DNA of 60,902 nucleotides from Streptomyces sedi (GTDB taxonomy: Bacteria; Actinomycetota; Actinomycetes; Streptomycetales; Streptomycetaceae), in contig NZ_VDGT01000029.1 in the NCBI RefSeq assembly GCF_006335015.1, positions 1-60,902 of the forward strand, given 5' to 3'. A program made the translations under genes and the position numbers. Shown here piece by piece: positions 15,500-23,023 of the stretch; positions within the stretch are counted from its first letter, which is position 1, and the number at the start of each line of letters is the position of its first letter. The notes under the pieces are model-generated. The model did no database searches. It was given only the letters and a program-made list of their open reading frames with translations, and was not told the origin of the DNA.

Positions 15500-16621
15500 C
15501 GCACCGCTTACCAGCAGCTGATCGACGAGGTCTGCGCGTTGCTCGACGCCCCGGCGACGTTGGAGGGCAGGGACTTCCAACTGATCGCCTTCGGCGCCCA
15601 CGACAGCGACGACGACCTGGCGCTCGACCCGGTCCGCACCCGTTCCATCCTGGGGCGCGGCTCGACCGCCGCCGTACGGGCGTGGTTCGAGGACTTCGGC
15701 ATCACCACGGCGCACGCCCCCGTGCGTATCCCACCGGAGCCGTCCGCCGGCGTGCGCACCGGGCGGCTCTGCCTGCCCGTGCGCCACGGCGGCGTGGTGT
15801 ACGGCTACATCTGGCTGCTCGACGACGGCGCGCTGCGGCTGGACGACCCGCGGCTGGACGAGGCGATGGCGATCGCCCGGCGCGCCGGCGCGCTGCTGGC
15901 CGAGGACGCCCGCGGCGGCGCGCGGATAGGGAACCTGCTGCACGCGCTGCTGACCGGCCACGCCGACGAGGGCCCGGCGCCCGCCGGGGAACTGGCCGAC
16001 GCGCTCGGCCCGGCGGCCGACGGGCCGCTGGTGCTGCTCGCCGTCGCGCCCTGGGAGGCGCCGCACGAGCTGCCGGCGACGCCGCCCGGCGCGTTGGCGC
16101 TGACCACGCTGCCGGGGCAACGGGCGGGGACCGCCTGGGCGTTGGCCGCGCTGGTGCGACCGCCCGCGGCCAGGGCGCTCGCCCGCCGGCTGGGCGTGGG
16201 CGCCGGGCGCGGCCCGCACGGCGGGCTGAGCGCGGCGCGGCACGCGGTCGCGGAGCTGCCGGCGGCCTGGCCGGAGGCCCTGGGCGCGGCGCGCGCCGCC
16301 GGTGCCTCCGACCGCCTCGGGGCGCTCGCCGAGTGGGCCGAGATCGGCCCGTACCGGCTGCTGACCGCGCTGCCGCCCCGGCTGCCGCCCGACCCGGCGG
16401 TGCTGCCGTTGCTCCGGCCCGAGCACCGCGAACTGGCCCACACCGCCGAGACGTTCCTCGACCACGCGGGTCAGGCGACCCGCACGGCCGAGGCGCTGGG
16501 CATCCACCGCCAGACGCTCTACTACCGCGTCTCCCGCGTCGAACAGCTCACAGGACTCGACCTCGACGACGGCGAGGACCGGCTGCTGCTCCACCTCGCG
16601 CTGAAGACGGCCGGCTGGTGA
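15500..16621 (+). CDS. PucR-family helix-turn-helix regulator
   Basis: A 373-residue regulator starting at ATG 15500 (MRTAYQQLIDEVCALLD). The N-terminal part has a small-ligand sensing look (GVVYGYIWLLDDG). The C-terminal 60 residues form the PucR/CdaR helix-turn-helix: ETFLDHAGQATRTAEALGIHRQTLYYRVSRVEQLTG. It is transcribed away from the proline dehydrogenase operon with a short shared intergenic region. Related regulators activate proline catabolism in response to proline in actinobacteria; that role is inferred from position. Its stop overlaps the start of the next gene. Confidence 0.88.
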   Translation, partial: RTAYQQLIDEVCALLDAPATLEGRDFQLIAFGAHDSDDDLALDPVRTRSILGRGSTAAVRAWFEDFGITTAHAPVRIPPEPSAGVRTGRLCLPVRHGGVVYGYIWLLDDGALRLDDPRLDEAMAIARRAGALLAEDARGGARIGNLLHALLTGHADEGPAPAGELADALGPAADGPLVLLAVAPWEAPHELPATPPGALALTTLPGQRAGTAWALAALVRPPAARALARRLGVGAGRGPHGGLSAARHAVAELPAAWPEALGAARAAGASDRLGALAEWAEIGPYRLLTALPPRLPPDPAVLPLLRPEHRELAHTAETFLDHAGQATRTAEALGIHRQTLYYRVSRVEQLTGLDLDDGEDRLLLHLALKTAGW

Positions 16622-17109
16622 GCGCCCTCGTCCGGCTGTGGTCCCGTGAGCTGCTGCCGATCGTCGACGCGCTGCACCTCGCCGACGGGCCCTCGTACGA
16701 GGCCGCGCTCGACCCGGGCGCGCCCGGCGGGCTGCGGCTCGGCCCCGCCTTCGACCTCGCCGGGTGGCTGGCCGCCGACTCCACGTCCGAGTGGCTGACG
16801 GCGATCGACCCGCACCACCCGCTGCGGCTGCCGGACGGCCGCGCGCTCCACGGCGGGGAGGGCGCCCACGGCTCGGAGGGCTTCGCCGCCTGCCTGGACG
16901 CCGCCGGGCGGCCGGAGTGGGTGCTCTACCTGGCGGAGAGCAACCCGTTCACCGAGATCACCTGCCGCGGCGGCCTCGCCACGTTCCGCTCCACCGCCGG
17001 CCACACGGTCACCCTCCCGGTCACCTCCCCCGCGGGCGACGGCGCGCGGCGCGAGCGCCCCTCCCGCGGCGCGGGGGCGACCACACCCCGGGGCCGCCCG
17101 GGCGCGTAG
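16618..17109 (+). CDS. Unknown protein translationally coupled to PucR-type regulator
   Basis: A 163-residue protein whose GTG start overlaps the regulator stop (GTGA). It begins VSALVRLWSRELLPIVDAL. Features are a small charged alpha/beta region with ADSTSEWLTAIDPHHPLRLPDG and AGRPEWVLYLAESNPF, and a low-complexity Arg/Gly/Pro tail. No signal peptide or membrane segment is seen. The middle resembles generic SUKH/Knr4-like immunity-type folds only vaguely, and I make no functional call. Third-position G/C bias supports real coding. Confidence 0.7.
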   Translation: MSALVRLWSRELLPIVDALHLADGPSYEAALDPGAPGGLRLGPAFDLAGWLAADSTSEWLTAIDPHHPLRLPDGRALHGGEGAHGSEGFAACLDAAGRPEWVLYLAESNPFTEITCRGGLATFRSTAGHTVTLPVTSPAGDGARRERPSRGAGATTPRGRPGA

Positions 17110-17178
17110 CCGCCCCCGCCGCGACGAGGGCCGCCCGGCCCGGTCCCCTCCCGCCCGTCAGGGGCTACGGTGCGGGGC

Positions 17179-17241
17179 ATGACAGAGGAACCGGCACGGC
17201 CGCTGCTCTTTCTCGACGTCGACTTTACCGACCGCGGGTAG
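17179..17241 (+). pseudogene. 5-prime fragment of HAD-family hydrolase gene, split by transposon
   Basis: The frame opens MTEEPARPLLFLDVD, giving the start of HAD motif I with both catalytic aspartates (Asp13 and Asp15), then runs into transposon DNA (FTDRG) and a stop. The missing part, GTLLPYAS and onward, resumes in frame at 22382. Joining the two parts at the shared TCGAC gives an uninterrupted 171-residue protein. The host gene is therefore inactivated unless the element excises. Confidence 0.9.
17224..17235 (+). repeat. Left terminal inverted repeat of Tn554-type element
   Basis: TTTACCGACCGC directly after the TCGAC flank; its exact reverse complement is at the other end of the element. 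A direct 11-bp copy, TTTACCGACCG, is found again at 17292-17302 inside the left end. Confidence 0.88.
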
Positions 17242-17291
17242 TGCCGCCCGTGATGTCCGTCTGGGCCCGTGACGAGGACGTCATGGGCTCG

Positions 17292-17302
17292 TTTACCGAC
17301 CG
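17292..17302 (+). repeat. Subterminal copy of the transposon end repeat
   Basis: TTTACCGACCG repeats the outer end sequence 68 bp further in, followed by GGACCGGGACG. Repeated short sites near one end are expected for binding of recombinase protomers or as accessory sites. Confidence 0.6.
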
Positions 17303-17346
17303 GGACCGGGACGTCTGTCATGTTCCGGAGTCGGTACGGAGGACAA

Positions 17347-18525
17347 GTGGTACGGCACGTCGTGATCGGAGACCTGAGGGTCCAGCGGATCGAGCGGAAG
17401 GGCGGGCGGAGATCATGGACGATCGTCTGGTCCGAGGGCACGCTCCACACGGAGGCGGACCGGTTCCTGCGCGAGCATGAGGGCTCGGGTACGCAGAAGA
17501 CCTACGCGTACTACCTGGTGGACCATCTGCGCTGGCTGGAGCGCGAGTGCCTGACCTTCGAAACGGTCCAACTGCGCGACCTGGAGCGTTATATGGGGAT
17601 CGTCGGTGCCGAGGTCCGCATGCCTCTCGGGGAGCCGTGGCGGGTCGGCAAGCGCCCCTACAGCCGTTCTGCGCTGTCGACCGCGGCGGCCTGCCTGAAA
17701 GGCTTCTACCTGCACCAAGCCTCCCTCGGCATCAACGGCGAGCTCGGCAGGAAGCTCGATAGCTCCCGGCTGCCCTCACGGGTGGACCGCCGCCGCTCGT
17801 TCCTCGGTCACGCGAAGTCGCCATTGCCCACGAACCCGCTGGCGCCGAAGGGGCCGCACCGCCGGCACCCGAAGATGCTGCCCGACGGGGCGAGGGAGAG
17901 GCTGCTGGAGACGGTGAACACCGCCCGGGATCGGCTGGTCGTCGACTGGCTCGCCGACGGGGGCCTGAGGATCGGCGAACTGTGCGGGCTGCACCTGGTC
18001 GACCTGCACCTGCGGGGGAACGCGGCCTGCGGCGAGTGCCGCACCCCGCACCTGCACGTCTGCCACCGGCCCGGCAACCCGAACCAGGCCGAGGCCAAGA
18101 CCAAGCACCCGTGGCAGGTCGAGCGCGGGATCGTGACCGGCGGACTGATCAAGCGAGTCAGCCCGGCGATGGTGCACTCCTACTTCGAGTACATGACGAC
18201 CGAGTACCCGCGCGGCGCTTGGCACGGCATGCTCCTGGTCCAGCTGCACGGCGCCGATGCCGGCCAGCCGTGGGCCCCGGTCGGCGCCCGCCGGATGCTC
18301 GGACGGGCAGGGAAGCGCGCTGGTCTGGGGCTGGTGAAACCCCATGCCTTCCGGCACACCTTTACCTCGGCTGTTCTCGACGCTGCGGACGGCAACACCC
18401 TGATCGCCCGGGACGCGGGTGGCTGGGCCTCGGCCGCGATGGTCGACGAGGTCTACGGTCACGTCGACATCCACGATCCGGTCTTCGACGCCGCTCTACG
18501 CACAGTCTGGGGTGAGAACCGATGA
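17347..18525 (+). CDS. tnpA: Tyrosine recombinase TnpA of Tn554-type element
   Basis: A 392-residue tyrosine recombinase starting at GTG 17347 with GGAGG 5 nt upstream. An N-terminal SAM-like core-binding domain (TQKTYAYYLVDHLRWLE) is followed by the catalytic domain. The box I arginine is in GGLRIGEL, the HxxR motif in HAFRHTF (about His333/Arg336) and the nucleophile in DEVYGHVD (about Tyr370). A CGECRTPHLHVCH segment in the catalytic domain could bind metal. It is slightly longer than Tn554 TnpA. The stop overlaps tnpB by ATGA, so all transposition genes are coupled. Confidence 0.92.
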   Translation: MVRHVVIGDLRVQRIERKGGRRSWTIVWSEGTLHTEADRFLREHEGSGTQKTYAYYLVDHLRWLERECLTFETVQLRDLERYMGIVGAEVRMPLGEPWRVGKRPYSRSALSTAAACLKGFYLHQASLGINGELGRKLDSSRLPSRVDRRRSFLGHAKSPLPTNPLAPKGPHRRHPKMLPDGARERLLETVNTARDRLVVDWLADGGLRIGELCGLHLVDLHLRGNAACGECRTPHLHVCHRPGNPNQAEAKTKHPWQVERGIVTGGLIKRVSPAMVHSYFEYMTTEYPRGAWHGMLLVQLHGADAGQPWAPVGARRMLGRAGKRAGLGLVKPHAFRHTFTSAVLDAADGNTLIARDAGGWASAAMVDEVYGHVDIHDPVFDAALRTVWGENR

Positions 18526-21143
18526 AGCGCCGGGACGCCTTCCTGCTGCCCTTGCTGACCTCGCACCAGAACGACACGCGGATCGGCAGAGATCGTTTGG
18601 AGATCCTCACCGCGCTGATAAACGCGCCCTCCTTCGACCCTCTGTTCCGCGACGACATCATCCAAATCCCACAGGGACATCAGACCTATCGATGGTTCTG
18701 CCGGGTCGGTGGTTGCGAGCGCGCTACCGGCCTCGGCGACTTCTGCCACAGCCATCGAGAAGAGTGGCTCACCGTCGCGAAGCAAGGAGTCAGCCGGTCT
18801 GCTTTCCTCAGCACTGCTGAACCTTTGGGCCAGTCAACCGACCATTACGGCAATATGTCTTGCCTGATCTGTCCCGAGCGCCCCGCGCGACCAGGTGAGT
18901 ATCGTCTCTGCGAATTGCACTTCGCGAAGTGGAGTCGGGCGCGAGCTAGAAAAGAAGCCGCACTCGACTTGGATGGGTGGGTAGCCGAACAAAACCCTTC
19001 TCCGGGGTTCGGGGCTTGCGCGGTGCTGGTCTGTCCTCTTTTGGCAGAGTCGCCGCTTGGACTATGTCGTCGGCACGGTAACGCCTACCGGAGGGCAGGT
19101 GCCCCCGGCGGCGCATTGATTTCGCAGGGATGGTGGCGTGACGACCAAGCAGCAGTCAGTTACACGGACCACAACCGGTTCCAGTCATGGTGTAATGCAG
19201 AGACCGCAGTCGCCCTGCCCGCTCAGTTGAACCTGCGTGGCCTGCGTCCGCTGGCGCAAAAGGAGATCCAGTGGGGGCTGTTCACTCACACCCAACGGTC
19301 GCGTCCAGCTCGTTGGGATGTCATCGCACTCCGCATGGTAGTGAATGCCTGTCGCGGAACAGATGCGACCTCGATCATCGATCTGGACGTTTCCTCTTTG
19401 AGTAAGACCGCCACAGGGATCACGAAAGAGATCCTTCACGAGTTGCGTCTGATCTATTTCACGCGCGAGGAAACCAAGGAGGCTGGATTCATCGAGACCA
19501 GACACTTCGGCATCACCCTCGATCAGCGACTCGGGCATATCAGCCTCACCGGGATCTCTCAACGATGGCTACGGGGAATCGCATGGGACTACTTTGCCGA
19601 GATCCTGAGTTCGCCCCGTTGTCCTAGCGCTCACAAACTCGACCAAATTCGCCGTGCGATGACTGAACTGAGCGCTTTCCTTGAAGCCGATGCCCCTGGC
19701 GGAGGCCACGACCCAGCAGTCTTGACGAAGGAGCACGCTGATCGCTTCGTCGCGGATCAGAGACATCGCGAGCGTCATGGGCTCCCCTCTCTGGCCATGG
19801 TCCGGTCCGATGGGAAGCCGAGCATCGTCACAACCGGCACGCGGTCGGTGGTCTTCAACCACACGCGTAAGATCCTCCGCAAGGCAATGGACGACGGTGC
19901 GACCAATGCTCTTGGCCTCGCGAGAGAGTTTGTCGTCGCGTTGCCGAACGCCGGCGCCACCGCCTACCCGAAGCGTCGGCGCCCCTTTGCTGACGAGGTG
20001 GCACGCGCACTGGCAGACGAGCGCAATCTCGCCGAGCTCACACGCGTCCACGATCCGGATGACGAGGGCGCTCGAGACATCTGGGAGATCGTCGTGGTCA
20101 CCGGACGACGGTTGGGCGAGGTCATCGAGCTCCGCTGGAACTGCATCGGTCGGCTCAGCGGGCTCGCGATGCTCTGGCATGACCAAACCAAGGTAGGCAA
20201 CTACGACGCGGCCATCCGCATCCCCGAGTCCCTCTACGACCTCATCGCCGACCGGCAGCGCAAAACGCTCAGCCGGTTCGCCGACGAACACGGCTACATC
20301 CCCACGGGCAAGGAACGCGACGGACTCGCGCTGTTCCCCACCAACTACCGCAGCACCGACGGAACGATCGCGCTGAGCAGACCGTGGTTCTACAGCCGTT
20401 TCCGTCCCTGGGTCGACGCTATGGACATCGGCCATTGCGTCCCCCACCAGGCTCGCCACACCCTGGCCACCAGCCTCCTGCGTCAAGGCGCCACCCTCAC
20501 CCACATCCGCCGCTACCTCGGACACGTCTCGGACCGGATGGCCGAGCACTACGTCCACCTCTCCAACACCGATCTGGAGAACGTGCTCCAGCATGTCTGG
20601 GTCGCCGGCCCCGGCACGGCCTCTCCTGGGGAGCTCCTCGCAGGGGACTCAGCCAAGGCGCTCACGAAGGAGCAGGCCCTCGCTATCGCCGTCGACCTCG
20701 CCCGCCGCAGTACCCCGGCCGAGGGTGGTTTCTGCACCTTCCAGCCGGTCGTCGACGGCGGTGCCTGTCCCTGGAACCTCGACTGCCACAACTGCGATAA
20801 GTTCGTCCTCTCCGGCGCCGACCTTCTTTACTGGCGGCGCAAGCGGGAACAGTGGCGGCTGCTGGCCGAGGGCGCCCCCGACGACGCCACCGCCGACTAC
20901 CTCCACCGTTACTTCGAGCCCACCGCCCGTGCCATCGACGGCCTGGAGAAAGCCCTGGCCGGCCTCGGCCTCCTTGATGACGCGCTCGCCCTGGACCTGC
21001 GCAAACCGCAGGACTACTTCCACCGGGTGTGGTCCACCGCCTTCCGCGCCGCCGATCTCGCCGACGCGGGCAGCAGGGAGCAGGACGAGTACAGCGATAC
21101 GTGCACAACAGACGGCGACGATCTCAAACAGGACATCGCATGA
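18522..21143 (+). CDS. tnpB: Large tyrosine recombinase TnpB of Tn554-type element
   Basis: An 873-residue protein, markedly longer than Tn554 TnpB. The first 200 residues hold three Cys/His clusters (CRVGGCE...FCHSH, CLICPE...LCELH, CAVLVCP...LCRRH), which resemble small zinc modules. The recombinase domain follows with GRRLGEVIELRW, HQARHTLATSLL and the nucleophile in AEHYVHLS (about Tyr677). After it is a further Cys cluster, CTF...CPW...CHNC, at about 738-758, and a helical tail. Start overlaps the tnpA stop and the stop overlaps tnpC. Base composition in the N-terminal half is lower in G+C than neighbouring core genes. Confidence 0.92.
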   Translation: MKRRDAFLLPLLTSHQNDTRIGRDRLEILTALINAPSFDPLFRDDIIQIPQGHQTYRWFCRVGGCERATGLGDFCHSHREEWLTVAKQGVSRSAFLSTAEPLGQSTDHYGNMSCLICPERPARPGEYRLCELHFAKWSRARARKEAALDLDGWVAEQNPSPGFGACAVLVCPLLAESPLGLCRRHGNAYRRAGAPGGALISQGWWRDDQAAVSYTDHNRFQSWCNAETAVALPAQLNLRGLRPLAQKEIQWGLFTHTQRSRPARWDVIALRMVVNACRGTDATSIIDLDVSSLSKTATGITKEILHELRLIYFTREETKEAGFIETRHFGITLDQRLGHISLTGISQRWLRGIAWDYFAEILSSPRCPSAHKLDQIRRAMTELSAFLEADAPGGGHDPAVLTKEHADRFVADQRHRERHGLPSLAMVRSDGKPSIVTTGTRSVVFNHTRKILRKAMDDGATNALGLAREFVVALPNAGATAYPKRRRPFADEVARALADERNLAELTRVHDPDDEGARDIWEIVVVTGRRLGEVIELRWNCIGRLSGLAMLWHDQTKVGNYDAAIRIPESLYDLIADRQRKTLSRFADEHGYIPTGKERDGLALFPTNYRSTDGTIALSRPWFYSRFRPWVDAMDIGHCVPHQARHTLATSLLRQGATLTHIRRYLGHVSDRMAEHYVHLSNTDLENVLQHVWVAGPGTASPGELLAGDSAKALTKEQALAIAVDLARRSTPAEGGFCTFQPVVDGGACPWNLDCHNCDKFVLSGADLLYWRRKREQWRLLAEGAPDDATADYLHRYFEPTARAIDGLEKALAGLGLLDDALALDLRKPQDYFHRVWSTAFRAADLADAGSREQDEYSDTCTTDGDDLKQDIA

Positions 21144-21727
21144 AGACCGCCACCGTTCCAGAACCCCGCACGGCAGCTGCCCTGGCAGCCCGCCGTCGCA
21201 AGACCGAGACCGCCCTCCAGCGAGTCCACGAGGCCATCACCTGCCTCCGACGTGAGAAAGCCCAGATCAGCGTCGCCGCCGTCGCCCGCCGCGCAGACGT
21301 ATCCCGCACCTTCCTCTACGACAACCCCGAGGCCAGGACGGCCATCGCCTCAGCCATGGCCGAGGCCGGCGAACGCCGGTCCCGGACCCTCGCCGAGCAG
21401 GACGACGAGCGTGAGGCGACCTGGCGCGAACGCGCACTCAACGCGGAGGACGCCCTCAAGGCCGCTCACGCCGAGATCCTCACCCAGCGGACCCGTATCG
21501 GTGAACTCCTCGGCGAAATGCGGGACTTGCAGGCAGAATGGACCGAAGAGGCTATCCAGCGGATCACCACCGAGAACACCACCCTCAAGCAGCGAGTCCG
21601 CCAGCTCACTGCCGACAACCGCACCCTCGACGAGCGGCTCAAGGCCGCCCGCTCCAACCTCCGCTTTCAAGACCGACGCCTCGCCGACCTGGAAGCCCGC
21701 GTCGCCGATCCCGGATCGGCAACATGA
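21140..21727 (+). CDS. tnpC: TnpC / DUF6262-type transposition helper
   Basis: A 195-residue, charged, mostly helical protein in the position of Tn554 TnpC. ATG 21140 overlaps the tnpB stop. The N-terminal half has a possible helix-turn-helix (ISVAAVARRADVSRTFLYDN). The rest, about 85-190, is a long coiled coil rich in Glu, Arg and Leu (TENTTLKQRVRQLTADN). In Tn554, TnpC is not strictly needed but improves efficiency and orientation specificity; the same role is inferred. Its stop overlaps the start of the next gene. Confidence 0.88.
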   Translation: MKTATVPEPRTAAALAARRRKTETALQRVHEAITCLRREKAQISVAAVARRADVSRTFLYDNPEARTAIASAMAEAGERRSRTLAEQDDEREATWRERALNAEDALKAAHAEILTQRTRIGELLGEMRDLQAEWTEEAIQRITTENTTLKQRVRQLTADNRTLDERLKAARSNLRFQDRRLADLEARVADPGSAT

Positions 21728-22188
21728 TCCAGTCCCCGAAGCCAACGAAGGACTACGCGTTGAGTATGCAGTTCCCCGCCCCTGGGCGCGTCATCGACAT
21801 CGAGGTACGGCTCAAGGCCCAGCGGGTCCTCAAGGCCATGTCCACCGATGCCCTCAGGGTGTGGGAGGAAGCCATGGAAGAGGTCAAGGAGGATGCGCTG
21901 GGCGAAGGCGTTGTGCTGTCCACCCAGGTATTCAAGGGGAAGTTTGATCCTGACGATGAAGTCTGGCTTGGTCCTAGGGAGTTGAACCTGGACAGGTACA
22001 TGTGTGAAGAGGGCGTGGGCGTGCTGACGATGATCGAGTACGCCATCGCTGGCACCGTCACCCGGTGCGAAGTTACGACATGCCGTCAGTTCGGCGAGGT
22101 GGTCCACCGCATGGTGATCGGGGAAATCGTCGTGGGTGGCACGCCTACCAGCGCCACGCCTCCGGGGCTCCCCCGAGGGGCGGTCTGA
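21724..22188 (+). CDS. Fourth gene of Tn554-type element, unknown function
   Basis: A 154-residue protein starting at ATG 21724 inside the tnpC stop (ATGA), so it is probably made with the transposition proteins. An N-terminal strand (GRVIDIEVRLKAQRVL) is followed by an acidic helix (DALRVWEEAMEEVKEDAL), then mixed alpha/beta segments (VWLGPRELNLDRYM, VLTMIEYAIAGTV). Two or three cysteines do not form a zinc pattern. No homologue is recognised. It could be a regulator, accessory DNA protein or cargo. Codon use at the C-terminal half is less G/C-rich than host genes. Confidence 0.75.
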   Translation: MIQSPKPTKDYALSMQFPAPGRVIDIEVRLKAQRVLKAMSTDALRVWEEAMEEVKEDALGEGVVLSTQVFKGKFDPDDEVWLGPRELNLDRYMCEEGVGVLTMIEYAIAGTVTRCEVTTCRQFGEVVHRMVIGEIVVGGTPTSATPPGLPRGAV

Positions 22189-22228
22189 TCTCAGTTCTCC
22201 GATCCTGAGACCGAAACCGGAACACCTC

Positions 22229-22261
22229 ACGGCCCGTCCACCGTCCCGGTGGGCGGGCCGT
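22229..22261 (+). terminator. Terminator of the transposon operon
   Basis: ACGGCCCGTCCACCG and CGGTGGGCGGGCCGT pair over 15 positions with one G-T wobble around a TCC loop, 40 bp after the fourth gene. Confidence 0.75.
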
Positions 22262-22363
22262 CCCATGGGGCCATCCGGACGAGCTGCAGAACCGGTGTCA
22301 ATCCACCGTCACGGACATGTAGTCTATGAATCGTCGCAGTTCAGAGCGGTTTTACGAGCTTCT

Positions 22364-22375
22364 GCGGTCGGTAAA
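22364..22375 (-). repeat. Right terminal inverted repeat of Tn554-type element
   Basis: GCGGTCGGTAAA, the exact reverse complement of the left end, followed by one A and then TCGAC of the interrupted HAD gene. Confidence 0.88.
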
Positions 22376-22381
22376 ATCGAC

Positions 22382-22852
22382 GGAACCCTGCTCCCCTACG
22401 CCTCCGCCACGCTGCCGACCACCGACGCCGAGTGGGACGCCTGGCAGCACCCTTCCAACCCGGCCCTGGCCACGGTCGATCCCGCCCACGGCCCGCGCCT
22501 GCTCGGCCTGGAGTGCGCCCTGATGTGGGCGACCGGCTGGATGGCGCACGCCAACGAGGTGATCGCCCCGTTGGTCGGCCTCCCCCGGCTCCCGGTCTGC
22601 GCGCTGCCGGACTCCCCGCTGGAGGAGACGCCCGGCGGGCCGCACTGGAAGACCGAGACCCTGGTCGCCACGGCGGCCGGCCGGCCGTTCGTCTGGGTCG
22701 ACGACGAGATCGGCGCCTCGGACCGCGACTGGGTCGCCGCGCACCACGGAGGTCCGGCCCTGTTGCACCGCGTCGATCCCCTACGCGGCCTGGGTGAACG
22801 GGACTTCGCCGTCCTCACCGACTGGCTGCGCGGCCTCGGCACCGCCGGCTGA
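22382..22852 (+). pseudogene. 3-prime part of HAD-family hydrolase gene, split by transposon
   Basis: 156 codons starting GTLLPYASATLP, directly continuing motif I (DVD | GTL) from 17223. Later HAD-like motifs are visible: CALMWATGWMAHANEVIAP (motif II region with conserved Trp-Ala-Thr), LPDSPLEETPGGPHWKT with Lys of motif III, and FVWVDDEIGASDRDW (motif IV acidic pair). All catalytic residues would be present in the rejoined protein. No own start codon with ribosome site is seen; the fragment is presumed silent. Confidence 0.9.
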
Positions 22853-22977
22853 CCGCGAGCGGACGGCCCACACCCCGGCCCGACATCGACCCGGCATCGA
22901 CCCGGCATCGGCTCGACGAGGTCCCGCGCGAGCGGTTTACGCCCGCCCGTCGAGCGGCTATGTTCGGGCGAACGCAA

Positions 22978-22991
22978 TGGGAGCGCTCCCA
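22978..22991. promoter_or_regulatory. CebR operator
   Basis: TGGGAGCGCTCCCA, a perfect 14-bp palindrome identical to the CebR consensus of Streptomyces, 32 bp before the GH6 cellulase start. CebR is the cellobiose/cellotriose-responsive LacI-type repressor, so induction by cello-oligosaccharides is expected. Confidence 0.9.
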
Positions 22992-23023
22992 CCCCACGCC
23001 AGTCGTCCCGAGAGGAACGATCC

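Larger units (their letters stand above)
17224..22376 (+). mobile_element. Tn554-type transposon (tnpA-tnpB-tnpC plus a fourth gene)
   Basis: A 5.15-kb element with two different tyrosine recombinases followed by a TnpC/DUF6262-type protein, the organisation of Tn554. Perfect 12-bp inverted repeats TTTACCGACCGC and GCGGTCGGTAAA lie at its ends. TCGAC is present on both outer flanks (17219-17223 and 22377-22381). All four genes run in one direction and overlap by ATGA. Parts of tnpB and the fourth gene have clearly lower G+C than the surrounding core genes, in line with transfer. No antibiotic-resistance gene is present. The element splits a HAD gene exactly in motif I. Confidence 0.9.

Noticed and set aside
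17347..21727. Element as a recombinase-in-trio (RIT) unit or an integrative conjugative element
   Set aside because: The third protein has no recombinase motif, and there are no replication, transfer or relaxase genes; a Tn554-type layout fits better.
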